Positions 7,592-15,890 of a stretch of 27,511 nucleotides of DNA are shown piece after piece. Each line of letters opens with the position of its first letter. Within the stretch, counting starts at the first letter, position 1. The position numbers were made by a program, and so were the translations under genes. Under the pieces are notes generated by a model that made no database searches, was not told the DNA's origin, and worked only from the letters and a program-made list of their open reading frames with translations. This stretch comes from a virus. The stretch lies in IMG/VR virus record IMGVR_UViG_3300034061_001485, positions 1 to 27,511 of that record. One strand, written 5' to 3'.

Positions 7592-8995
7592 GTGCAAATC
7601 CCGATCCTGACCGGCGTTTTCACCGATAGCAGTCCGGATTTCAGGACTGCCTATCCGGTCAATATGGTGCCGGTGCCAATGCCGCAGGGGATTTCCAATG
7701 GCTATCTTAGGCCATCGGATGGCCTTGTGAGCCAAGGAACGGGCCCGGGCGTGGATAGGGGCGGGATTGAATGGCGCGGGCAATGCTACCGCGTCATGGG
7801 TTCTAGGCTGGTGCGAATTGCCGCCGATGGCAGCCTCACGGATATTGGTGGCGTTGGGGATGACGGCAAGCTGGCAACCTTCGATTATTCTTTCGACTAT
7901 CTAGCCATCGCATCTGCTGGCGCGCTTTACCTTTACAATGGAACCACGCTTCAGCCGGTGACAGATGCAGACCTGGGCACTGTGCTGGATGTGGTTTGGG
8001 TAGATGGTTATTTCATGACTACGGACGGCGAGTTTCTGGTGGTCACGGAATTGAATAATCCATTTGCGGTTGACCCGTTGAAGTATGGCAGCGCAGAAGC
8101 CGATCCTGATTCGGTTGTGGCATTGCTGAAATTGCGCAATGAGGTTTACGCCTTAAACCGCCATACCATCGAAGTGTTTGACAACGTGGGCGGCGATAAT
8201 TTCCCCTTTGCCCGGATTGAGAGCGCGCAAATTCAGAAGGGATGCGTGGGCACTAGGGCGTGTTGCGTTTTTCAGGAAACGATTGCCTTCCTTGGTTCAG
8301 GCCGCAATCAGGCGCCTGGCATTTACCTTGGCACCAATTCAAACGCGCGCAAGATCAGCACGGCAGAAATTGACCGCGTGCTTGCCGGATATTCAGAGGA
8401 TCAGCTTTCGGAGGTTTTGCTTGAAGCGAGGAATGACCGCGCGCATCAATACCTTTACGTTCATTTGCCGGATCAGACGATTGTATTCGATGCGGCGGCA
8501 TCGGAAGCGTTGCAGCAGCCGATATGGTTTATCCTGACATCTTCGATTGAAGGTTTGGCGCAATACAGGGCGCGCAATTTCGTGTGGTGCTATGACAAAT
8601 GGCTTTGCGGCGATCCTGCAAGCAATGGCTATGGCTACCTGACCACGGCGCGCGCGGATCATTACGGCGCCAAAGTGCGGTGGCAGTTTCAAACCCCGAT
8701 CCTTTACAATGAAAGCCGAGGCGCTGTGGTGCATAGCCTCGAATTGGTTTGCCTTCCAGGTTATGCGGTGTTTGGCGTTGATTCGGTTGTGACCACTTCC
8801 TACAGCGTTGACGGGCAGAATTGGAGCCAAGACCGGCGATTGTCGTTGAATGGCTTTGGCGCCTTGAATAAGCGCGCTGTGTGGCACCAACAGGGCATGA
8901 TGAGGAATTGGCGCATTCAACGGTTCCAGGGCACCAGTGACGCGCTATTGCCCATTGCGCGGCTTGAGGCGAGCGTGGAGCCGCTTGCCGTATGA
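7592..8995 (+). CDS. Packaged DNA stabilisation protein, P22 gp10-like
   Basis: This 467-residue protein matches the P22 gp10 family in size and pattern: N-terminal MQIPILTGVFTDSSPDFRTA, NMVPVPMPQGISNGYLRPSDG, later YNGTTLQPVTDADLG, and ESAQIQKGCVGTRACC followed by FLGSGRNQAPGIYLG. In P22, a gp10 hexamer binds below gp4, plugs the portal channel and holds the needle; the family is beta-propeller-like. The start is GTG at 7592, directly after the previous stop, with GAAGG upstream. It ends in an ATGA overlap with the next gene, which occupies the needle position. Confidence 0.9.
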   Translation: MQIPILTGVFTDSSPDFRTAYPVNMVPVPMPQGISNGYLRPSDGLVSQGTGPGVDRGGIEWRGQCYRVMGSRLVRIAADGSLTDIGGVGDDGKLATFDYSFDYLAIASAGALYLYNGTTLQPVTDADLGTVLDVVWVDGYFMTTDGEFLVVTELNNPFAVDPLKYGSAEADPDSVVALLKLRNEVYALNRHTIEVFDNVGGDNFPFARIESAQIQKGCVGTRACCVFQETIAFLGSGRNQAPGIYLGTNSNARKISTAEIDRVLAGYSEDQLSEVLLEARNDRAHQYLYVHLPDQTIVFDAAASEALQQPIWFILTSSIEGLAQYRARNFVWCYDKWLCGDPASNGYGYLTTARADHYGAKVRWQFQTPILYNESRGAVVHSLELVCLPGYAVFGVDSVVTTSYSVDGQNWSQDRRLSLNGFGALNKRAVWHQQGMMRNWRIQRFQGTSDALLPIARLEASVEPLAV

Positions 8996-9747
8996 CGCGC
9001 ATTAAACTGAACCGCGATCAGCTTTCGGCATTTCTGCCCGATGATGACAGTGTTCGGAAGGTGGAGGCGCTTTTCAAGCAGGCAACCGAATTGACGCCGG
9101 CAGAAATCGCGGCCCTGACGATTTTGGTGCAAGAGGCATCGATCGACGCTGGCACGGCTGACGCCAAGGCTACGCAAGCCAATGGTGCGCTTGAACGCAT
9201 TGCCGATAGCCTGGAATTGCTAGCGTATGCGCCGCCGAGTTTGCCGGTGGTGCTGCCCGATGACGTGACACCGCCGATCACGCCACCAAAGCGGGCCAGG
9301 TTCGGATCGTTTTATGACACCACAAACCAAACGGCGGCGGTGATCAATACGGCCTATGCCGTCACTTTTGACACAACAGACCTGAGCGAAGGCGTTTATC
9401 GTGGCAGTCCAACGTCCCGCATTTATGTGGACGAGCCTGGGGTCTATAATTTCCAGTTTTCAGCCCAGCTTGACAAAACCTCTGGCGGTGTTGGAATTTT
9501 TGATTTCTGGATCAGGGTAAACGGCGTTGATATTTCCAATTCCGCCGGGCGCGTGCGGATACAGGGCAACAATTCCGAATTGGTGACAGCTTGGAATTTC
9601 CTGACCCGCATGAAGGCTGGCGACTATTTTGAGCTGATGTGGGCGGTGGATGACACAACCTGCCAGATCACGGCGTTTCCAGCCGTGGCGCCGATCCCCG
9701 GCATTCCATCGGTCATTCTGACCGTTTCAAACAACATCGGAGCCTGA
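8992..9747 (+). CDS. Jelly-roll (TNF/C1q-like) virion protein, candidate tail needle or fibre
   Basis: This 251-residue protein has two parts. Residues 1-80 are predicted helical with a possible coiled coil (TPAEIAALTILVQEASIDAG to ALERIADSLELLAY). After a Pro-rich linker (residues 83-100), residues about 103-251 form a beta sandwich of TNF/C1q type: GSFYDTTNQTAAVINTAYAV, then VDEPGVYNFQFSAQLDKTSG, and AGDYFELMWAVDDT. The gene follows gp10 directly, exactly where P22 has the needle gene 26; the Sf6 needle ends in a TNF-like knob, which makes a needle a fair hypothesis. A short side fibre is the main alternative, because the helical part is brief for a needle shaft. Confidence 0.62.
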   Translation: MTRIKLNRDQLSAFLPDDDSVRKVEALFKQATELTPAEIAALTILVQEASIDAGTADAKATQANGALERIADSLELLAYAPPSLPVVLPDDVTPPITPPKRARFGSFYDTTNQTAAVINTAYAVTFDTTDLSEGVYRGSPTSRIYVDEPGVYNFQFSAQLDKTSGGVGIFDFWIRVNGVDISNSAGRVRIQGNNSELVTAWNFLTRMKAGDYFELMWAVDDTTCQITAFPAVAPIPGIPSVILTVSNNIGA

Positions 9748-9750
9748 CCC

Positions 9751-10086
9751 ATGGCTGTAACCGTTAAAAATATCATTCCGGCAAAGCAGGCCGAAAACAC
9801 GCAAACGACGCAATACACGGCGACGGGCTGCAAGGCGATAATTGACAAGTTCACCGTTACCAATACCGGCGCCGCCAATGTTACCTTTGCGGTCAATTTG
9901 GTGGCGTCTGGCGGTTCGGCTGGGGCTTCCAATTTGGTGCTGGATGATAAGAACATCGTGCCTGGGGAGACTTACCTTTGCCCTGAATTGGTGGGACAGG
10001 TATTGGAGCCGGGCGGGTTTATCAGCACTTTGGCCGGCGCGGCCACAAGCCTGACCATTCGCGCAAGCGGGCGGGAAATCACTTAA
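9751..10086 (+). CDS. Small conserved phage beta-protein
   Basis: This 111-residue protein has the pattern MAVTVKNIIPAKQAENTQTT, ATGCKAIIDKFTVTNTGAAN, GGSAGASNLVLDDKNIVPGE and the end TSLTIRASGREIT. I recognise it as a widespread small structural protein in phage tail regions; the function is unknown. It is almost wholly beta-predicted, like a single sandwich domain. It follows the jelly-roll protein after three bases, so the two may form one complex. The 81 bases after it (10087-10167) carry no gene. Confidence 0.65.
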   Translation: MAVTVKNIIPAKQAENTQTTQYTATGCKAIIDKFTVTNTGAANVTFAVNLVASGGSAGASNLVLDDKNIVPGETYLCPELVGQVLEPGGFISTLAGAATSLTIRASGREIT

Positions 10087-10167
10087 TGCTTGCAACCGTG
10101 GCAAGTTTGGGGATAATTGGCGCGCTGAGACATCCGGCGGCCAGCGGCCATCCTTTAAGGGGTTCCG

Positions 10168-10611
10168 ATGTCTGACAGCTTGCAACGCCTTTTGCCGGAC
10201 CTTGGGCTTCCCCGCGATGCGGTGGATTGGCTTGTCATGCTTTACGATATGACGCAAGTTTTTGATGACGTGGCCGATGGCGATGCGCCGACGCGGGCTG
10301 ACTTGGATAAGTGCATTTGGAGTGCGCTTGTAGGGCAGTATTGCAATCCATTTTTTCAGGCGCATCACGCCAGCCTTTTGCCTGGGGTGGCAACCATGAT
10401 CTTAAAATGGCAAGCATCCGACAGAGTAGAACGTGAAGGTAAGCCCTGCGCTATGTCCTACGCATGGCGCGCTGGCTATTACGATGTTGTTTTGCTGGTT
10501 TGCCAGATTTGTTTTGGAGTGGTGCGAGCGATTGAATTGAGCGCCACCGTAATGCGCCTTTATGGCGAGAGGTTCGAAGATTATCAGCGGGAGTTCAATT
10601 TCCATGCCTGA
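10168..10611 (+). CDS. Conserved phage helical protein in the P22 gp14 position
   Basis: This 147-residue, mainly helical protein contains AVDWLVMLYDMTQVFDDVAD, CIWSALVGQYCNPFF, ATMILKWQASDRVEREGK, and WRAGYYDVVLLVCQICFG. Close relatives are common in podovirus tail regions just before the ejection genes (recognised from memory), but no activity is known. By position it corresponds to P22 gene 14, whose product aids ejection-protein assembly; I see no sequence basis for homology. AAGGGG precedes the ATG. The stop overlaps the next gene by eight bases. Confidence 0.6.
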   Translation: MSDSLQRLLPDLGLPRDAVDWLVMLYDMTQVFDDVADGDAPTRADLDKCIWSALVGQYCNPFFQAHHASLLPGVATMILKWQASDRVEREGKPCAMSYAWRAGYYDVVLLVCQICFGVVRAIELSATVMRLYGERFEDYQREFNFHA

Positions 10612-11356
10612 TCCGATCACAGGAGTTATTGCTGGCGCCACTGTTATTGGTGGTGGCCTTCTTCAAGCATCTGCAGCCGAAAGGGCGGCTGACGCACAAA
10701 TTGATGCTTCTCGCGCTGGTATTGCGGAACAAAGATCTGCACGAGATGAGGTTTCTAGGCTTTTAGAACCATATCGACAGGCAGGTTTGCCAGCAGTGCA
10801 AGGTTTGCAACCTTTCGCGGAAGCTGGGGCGCCTGCTTTGCAAAGGCAGCAGGCTTTAGCTGGTTTGCAGGGGCCGCAAGCGCAGCGAGATGCAATTTCT
10901 CAGATTGAACGTAGCCCGCTTTTTCAGGCACAAGTGCGAAGCGGCGAAGAGGCTCTTTTGCAAAACGCATCGGCAACCGGCGGTTTGCGTGGGGGCAACA
11001 CTGCCGCTGCACTAGCAAGATTTCGCCCGGCGATGCTGAATGCTGAGATTGAACGCCAATATGGGCGGCTTGGCGGCTTCACTGCGCTTGGCGTTGGAAC
11101 GCAACAAAACCTAGCCCAGTTGGGCCAAGCATCGGCGGCTGGAACAGGCGCTGCAACCATGCAAGCGGGACAAAATATCGCCAATCTGCAAGGCAATGTT
11201 GGCGCTGCTAGCGCCGCTGGTATTCTTGGAGAGGCGCGCGGTTATGGGCAAATCTTGAACGCGCCTATGCAGGCGTTTGGGATGGAGTCTGGTTTGAGGG
11301 CAAGTGGTTACACCGGCCAATCTCCATTTGGCAATTTGTTCGGTTTTACTAGGTAG
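10604..11356 (+). CDS. DNA ejection protein, P22 gp7-like
   Basis: This is a 250-residue Ala/Gln/Gly-rich protein. The N-terminus MPDPITGVIAGATVIGGGLL contains a hydrophobic, glycine-rich stretch (residues 6-24) that could insert in membranes; a long helical Ala/Gln region follows. The segment IERSPLFQAQVRSGEEALLQ then NASATGGLRGGNTAAALARF is typical of gp7-like ejection proteins. In P22, gp7, gp20 and gp16 leave the head ahead of DNA and build a conduit across the cell envelope. The start at 10604 is preferred to an upstream in-frame one because it begins the conserved region; it overlaps the previous gene by eight bases. This gene and the first part of the next look less GC-rich than their neighbours. 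Confidence 0.78.
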   Translation: MPDPITGVIAGATVIGGGLLQASAAERAADAQIDASRAGIAEQRSARDEVSRLLEPYRQAGLPAVQGLQPFAEAGAPALQRQQALAGLQGPQAQRDAISQIERSPLFQAQVRSGEEALLQNASATGGLRGGNTAAALARFRPAMLNAEIERQYGRLGGFTALGVGTQQNLAQLGQASAAGTGAATMQAGQNIANLQGNVGAASAAGILGEARGYGQILNAPMQAFGMESGLRASGYTGQSPFGNLFGFTR

Positions 11357-11367
11357 GGTTTCAAATC

Positions 11368-12666
11368 ATGGCAATTCTTCCCCTACAGCAACCGCCGCAA
11401 TATCTGACAGGAATGCAATCGCCATTAGCTGCAGCATCGGAAGGATTGCAGCTTGGTGCTGGTTTGGCGCAAACCCGCCTTGCAGGGGAAGCGCAGCAAC
11501 AAGCGCGGCAGCAAAGAACGCAACAACAGGCCGCTTTGCAGCAATATATGCAAAACCCAACAATGCAAGGCCTTTTGCAGATTGCGCCAATGCTTCCACC
11601 CGAAATGGTGAAAAACATTGCCGAAGCCAACAAGATGCTTTCGGAAGAGCAGCGCACAAATTCATTGCAGTTTGGCGGTAGTGTTTTGGGGTTTTTGGAA
11701 GCTGGCCGCACTGATGATGCGATTGGATTGTTGCGTGATAGAGCCACCGCATATCGCAATTCTGGTGATCAAGTAAACGCAACTGCGCTTGATAGGCTTA
11801 TCCGCGTTGTTGAGATTGATCCAAATGCAGCCAAGGCTATTGTGGGCCTTAATATGGCGGCTTCGCCTGGCGGTGAAACCTTTATTCGCGGTATTTCTGG
11901 CCTTGGCGGCGAGCAACGCGCGCGCGAATTGCAGCCTTCTGCGGTTCGCACCGCACAGGCTGGCGCGACTACAGCAGAAGCAACGGCAGGCGTATCGCCC
12001 GAGGCAGCCGCCGCTGATGTTGAAAAGAAAATGGCGGATATTGAGAAAATCCGCGCTGAGATTGCTGACAAGCAAGGCGAAATCCCTGAAAGCGCCCGCA
12101 CTATTGTCAATCAATCGGCGGATGCCGTTTTGGCGGCTAGGCAGCGTGCAGATCGTGCTACTTCCTTGGCGGAGAAATTTACTAATTCCTGGCAAAGTGG
12201 CGTTTTCACGCGCGCGACTGACGCTCTTGGAGACGCCGTTGGCAGCCAATCAGAACAGCGTCGTTTCCGGCAGGAGTTTGAACGCCTCCGCAGTAGCGAA
12301 ATTGTGAAATCCCTACCTCCAGGACCAGCAACAGATCGAGATATTCAGCTTTTTTCGCGCGGTTTTCCGCCGCCTGAGTCTGATGCTGAGACAATCAAGC
12401 AATTCTTGCAAAGCGTGGCGCGTGTGGCCCGTTATGAAGAGGCGTTTTCCGATGTTCGTGGCCAATGGGCAGCGGCCAATGGCCAGCTTGGCCCGGCCCG
12501 GCGCGAATTTACTATTGACGGAATACAAATCCCGCGTGGCACCACATTCACGAATTTTGCCAAACAGTATTTGGGTTTGGCTGCAAACCGAACTGCCGCC
12601 CAAGAGGCTGAAGCCTTGGCGCGGTCCCGTAGTTATGGGCGCGTCTTAGAAGGTCCGGGCCAGTAG
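11368..12666 (+). CDS. DNA ejection protein, P22 gp20-like
   Basis: This is a 432-residue mostly helical protein following the gp7-like gene, matching the order 7-20-16 of P22. Residues 10-75 are Gln-rich (QQQARQQRTQQQAALQQYMQ). Residues about 205-240 form a charged helix (AADVEKKMADIEKIRAEIAD). The C-terminal part includes FERLRSSEIVKSLPPGPATD then RDIQLFSRGFPPPESDAET, a signature I recognise from phage DNA-transfer proteins. No signal peptide or clear membrane segment is seen. It is released from the capsid to help the genome cross the periplasm. Gene boundaries are clean, with an 11-base gap upstream and two bases downstream. Confidence 0.78.
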   Translation: MAILPLQQPPQYLTGMQSPLAAASEGLQLGAGLAQTRLAGEAQQQARQQRTQQQAALQQYMQNPTMQGLLQIAPMLPPEMVKNIAEANKMLSEEQRTNSLQFGGSVLGFLEAGRTDDAIGLLRDRATAYRNSGDQVNATALDRLIRVVEIDPNAAKAIVGLNMAASPGGETFIRGISGLGGEQRARELQPSAVRTAQAGATTAEATAGVSPEAAAADVEKKMADIEKIRAEIADKQGEIPESARTIVNQSADAVLAARQRADRATSLAEKFTNSWQSGVFTRATDALGDAVGSQSEQRRFRQEFERLRSSEIVKSLPPGPATDRDIQLFSRGFPPPESDAETIKQFLQSVARVARYEEAFSDVRGQWAAANGQLGPARREFTIDGIQIPRGTTFTNFAKQYLGLAANRTAAQEAEALARSRSYGRVLEGPGQ

Positions 12667-12668
12667 CC

Positions 12669-15600
12669 ATGTCGGAAACGCGCCAAGCCCCGCCGAATGA
12701 TTACCGAGATCCATTTTGGCAAGACTTGATTGCCGGGACCGAGCAGCGGTTAGGCTTGCCCAATGGCTTGCTTGCAAGCGTAGTCACAAATGGCGAGCGC
12801 ACGCCGAATAACCGAGTTTCCAGTGCTGGCGCCCGGACGGTTTTTCAGATCATTCCTGAAACCCGCGATGCCATTCAGCGCAAATACGGAATTGATGCTT
12901 ACCTAAGCCCTGAAAATGCGGCAGAGGCGGCGGGCCTGCTTTTGCAAGAAAGCTTGCAGCGCAATCGTGGCGATGTTAGCGCAGCCGTAGCTGAATACCA
13001 TGGCGGCACCAACCGCGCGAATTGGGGGCCGATCACGCGGTCTTATACCAACCGCGTCATGGCGGGGATGCAAACTGATCAAGAGCCCGTTGCATCGCAA
13101 CAAAGCCGCGCCGCTTTGCAAGGGTTTATAGCGCAGCGCCAGCAAGAGGAGCAGCAGCGCAACCCCTTGACGCGCGTGTATCAGGCATATCGCGCGGGCG
13201 AGCTTACACCGGAAGAGCAGAAGCAATTTGAGGATGATGTTCGCAGTAACCGCGTAATGCTTCCGCCTGGCGGCGCGCTTTTGGGCGAATTGCCGCGCGG
13301 CTTAACGGCGCCGAGCAGGGCATTTGAAGCGCCGCAACAATTGCTTGACGCTTACACGTCCGGACGCCTTTCCCGGAACGAAAAGATTGAGTTCGAGCGC
13401 GATGTTGAAAAGGGCATCGTCAAGGTTCCCGAAGGGTTCCAGCTTGAAAAGACAGAAGATCTTGGCTTGCTTGGCCGGGTGCGCGAGGCCGTAACCGGCG
13501 AGGAACGCCGCGTTGCTGCGACTGAGGCGCTACCTGATTGGGCAACTATGCCCGAATTAAACCAAGCCAGCTTTGCAAGCTTCCGCGCTGGCCTTGGCAC
13601 CATGGCGTCATCGCCGGAAGAAACAGTGCGCCTTATCCAGGCACAATTCCCCGGCGTGCAAGTTCGGCAAGATGACCGGGGCAATTACATTCTGCGATCA
13701 TCGGTAAATGGGCAGGAATATGCCATTAAGCCGGGTGTGCGGATAAGCGATATTCCCCGCGCCGTTGGCACTGCGCTTGCCTTTACGCCAGCGGCTAGGG
13801 CGCCCGGCGTGGTTGGAGGCGCATTGGCTACCGGCGCCACGCAAGCGGGCATTGAAGGCACGCAAGCCTTAACGGGGGGAAGCTTTGACGCTGGCGATGT
13901 TGGCATGGCGGCGGCACTTGGCGGCGCTATCCCGGCGGCGATCAATGTCACGCAAATGGCCCGCCCCTTGGCGCAGCGCACATTGGACCGCCTGCGCGGT
14001 GGTGCGGCGGCAGCGCCAGAAGTGCCGCCTGGTGGTGCTGCGCCGGCGGCGCCCGGTATGGCCGCGCAAGCCGCGCCAGAACCGCCCCCGACAGCAGCGC
14101 CAAGGGTAGCACCGCAAGCGGCACCGGAACCGCCAGCAGCCGCCCCCAGGGCAGCAGCGGCCATGCCTGAAGTGCCACCGGCAGGCGCCCCGCAATACCG
14201 CCCCGTTGCGCCGGATGAGGTGTTGCAGCCGGGCGTGAATGTCCGGATGAACCTGCAAACCGGAATCCCGGAGGTGCAAGTTACGCCAAGCCCGGCGGCG
14301 GCGCGGCCCGTTGCGCCTGCAGTCTCGGCTATGACCGGCCCGGAATTGGCGCAAACTGCCCGGACGGCGGCGCAGGGTGGCATCTTCCGCGCTGGCGCGG
14401 CGCGTGAGGCGCTAGCGCGTGAGGCGGCGCCAAACCCCGAAACGGTGGCAGCAGCGCAGCGCCTTGGCATCATGGATTTTCTGCAACCGGACCATGTGAC
14501 CACCAGCCAGGCCTTCCGGGAATTGGCCCAGGCCATCAAATCCGTGCCGAGTTCGCAAACCCGCGCGGCGGAGATGGAAGGCTTGCAGCGTGTGGGAGAG
14601 CGCGCGCAACAAATCCTCGATAGCGCAGGACGGACGCCGCGCAGCGAATTGGACGCCACTTTGCGGGCGCGGTTCCAGAATGAAATTAAGCTTTTGAGCG
14701 ATGCCTCAGATCGGCTTTATACCCGTATGCGGGAGATTATCCCCGCCCGCGCCGAAGCCAACGCGGATGAAGCGCTACGCATTGTCAATCGCAGGCTTGA
14801 GGATTTGGGTGGCGAGAAAAGCAGCCTGACGCGGCTTGAGCGTTCAATCCTACAAAAGCTTGGCCCGCGCGAAAATGCCGATGCCCCGACCTATGCGCTT
14901 TTGGATGACGTGCGCCGTGAGGTGGGCCGGGCAGCCCGGCAACAGGGGCCCTTTGCTGACGCGGATACTGGTTTGGCCAAGCGGCTTTATGCAGCACTTA
15001 CGGATGACGCCGCCGCAGTAGCGGAACGCTATGGCGCCAAGGAAATGTCCGATTTGGCGCGCGCCAGCGTGAAAATGCGGAAAGGCATTGAAGATGATTT
15101 CGCTTCCCTGTTCGGGCGCGAATTGTCTGGTTCGATGCTCAATCGCATGGATCAGGCAATTCAGGCGATTTCGAAGGGTGACATTTCCAAGCTTTCCGAA
15201 TTGCTGAAAGCCGTGCCTCCTGACATGCGGCAGGAAGTGGTGGCAAATGGCTTGGCCACCGCCTTTGGCCGCGCTGCTAAAAATGGCGAATTGAATTTCA
15301 CCACGTTCACGAAATGGTTTGACGGCTTGCAGAAAGAGCCGCGCGCAATGACGTTTCTTATGAGTAATTTACCAAAGGAAACCGTAGCGCAACTGAAAGA
15401 CCTTTATCAGGTTTCCAAAGGCATCAGCATGGCAACGCGGGAGTTTGTGACGACCGGGCGCCTGCAGGCCGTGGCCGATCAATTGAAACCGGCCGACACG
15501 CTTATGGGTAAGGTTATGGAGTTCGCTCAGCGCAGCGCCATCAGCGCGCCGCTTGAGGGAGCTACCAGCATGATTGGCTTGCCTGGCGCTGGCTTGGCGG

Positions 15601-15890
15601 CGGGAATTGCCAGCACGTTGCGCGCGGGCAAAACCACGCCAATGCAAGCCGCCGATGCGCTTATCGCATCGCCAGAGTTCCGCGCGGTGGCAATTGATGC
15701 GGTCAAAACCCAGGGCCAGCCCAGCGCAGGCGCATTGCGGCGCATGGCCGTTTCGCAGTCCTTCCGCAAGTTTGCCGAGCAGATGAACCTGCCGCGCGAT
15801 GTTTCCGGGCGCGAAGCTTGGATCAGGAACGCAATTCAAACCGAGCGCCAATATACCAATGGCAATGGCAACGGAGCCAGAATGCAATGA
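12669..15890 (+). CDS. Large DNA ejection protein with N-terminal lytic transglycosylase domain, P22 gp16-like position
   Basis: This is a 1073-residue protein. Residues about 15-135 form a soluble-lytic-transglycosylase-like domain: likely catalytic Glu43 in TNGERTPN, then SSAGARTVFQI (51-61) and AVAEYHGGTNRANWGP, which fit the family. It would cut peptidoglycan locally during DNA entry. Two related ~32-residue motifs follow (about 169-200 and 224-256; pattern Y-x-x-G-x-L-x-x-x-E-x-x-x-FE-x-DV). A hydrophobic Ala/Gly region lies near 365-425, and a Pro/Ala/Glu-rich flexible linker at about 440-510. The rest is helical. P22 gp16 itself is smaller and lacks an obvious SLT domain, so this resembles T7 gp16-style fusion. 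The stop overlaps the tailspike start as ATGA. Confidence 0.85.
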   Translation: MSETRQAPPNDYRDPFWQDLIAGTEQRLGLPNGLLASVVTNGERTPNNRVSSAGARTVFQIIPETRDAIQRKYGIDAYLSPENAAEAAGLLLQESLQRNRGDVSAAVAEYHGGTNRANWGPITRSYTNRVMAGMQTDQEPVASQQSRAALQGFIAQRQQEEQQRNPLTRVYQAYRAGELTPEEQKQFEDDVRSNRVMLPPGGALLGELPRGLTAPSRAFEAPQQLLDAYTSGRLSRNEKIEFERDVEKGIVKVPEGFQLEKTEDLGLLGRVREAVTGEERRVAATEALPDWATMPELNQASFASFRAGLGTMASSPEETVRLIQAQFPGVQVRQDDRGNYILRSSVNGQEYAIKPGVRISDIPRAVGTALAFTPAARAPGVVGGALATGATQAGIEGTQALTGGSFDAGDVGMAAALGGAIPAAINVTQMARPLAQRTLDRLRGGAAAAPEVPPGGAAPAAPGMAAQAAPEPPPTAAPRVAPQAAPEPPAAAPRAAAAMPEVPPAGAPQYRPVAPDEVLQPGVNVRMNLQTGIPEVQVTPSPAAARPVAPAVSAMTGPELAQTARTAAQGGIFRAGAAREALAREAAPNPETVAAAQRLGIMDFLQPDHVTTSQAFRELAQAIKSVPSSQTRAAEMEGLQRVGERAQQILDSAGRTPRSELDATLRARFQNEIKLLSDASDRLYTRMREIIPARAEANADEALRIVNRRLEDLGGEKSSLTRLERSILQKLGPRENADAPTYALLDDVRREVGRAARQQGPFADADTGLAKRLYAALTDDAAAVAERYGAKEMSDLARASVKMRKGIEDDFASLFGRELSGSMLNRMDQAIQAISKGDISKLSELLKAVPPDMRQEVVANGLATAFGRAAKNGELNFTTFTKWFDGLQKEPRAMTFLMSNLPKETVAQLKDLYQVSKGISMATREFVTTGRLQAVADQLKPADTLMGKVMEFAQRSAISAPLEGATSMIGLPGAGLAAGIASTLRAGKTTPMQAADALIASPEFRAVAIDAVKTQGQPSAGALRRMAVSQSFRKFAEQMNLPRDVSGREAWIRNAIQTERQYTNGNGNGARMQ

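Noticed and set aside
13685-14659. 324-residue - strand ORF rich in Ala/Gly/Cys
   Set aside because: It is a shadow of the Pro/Ala-rich linker of the large ejection protein.
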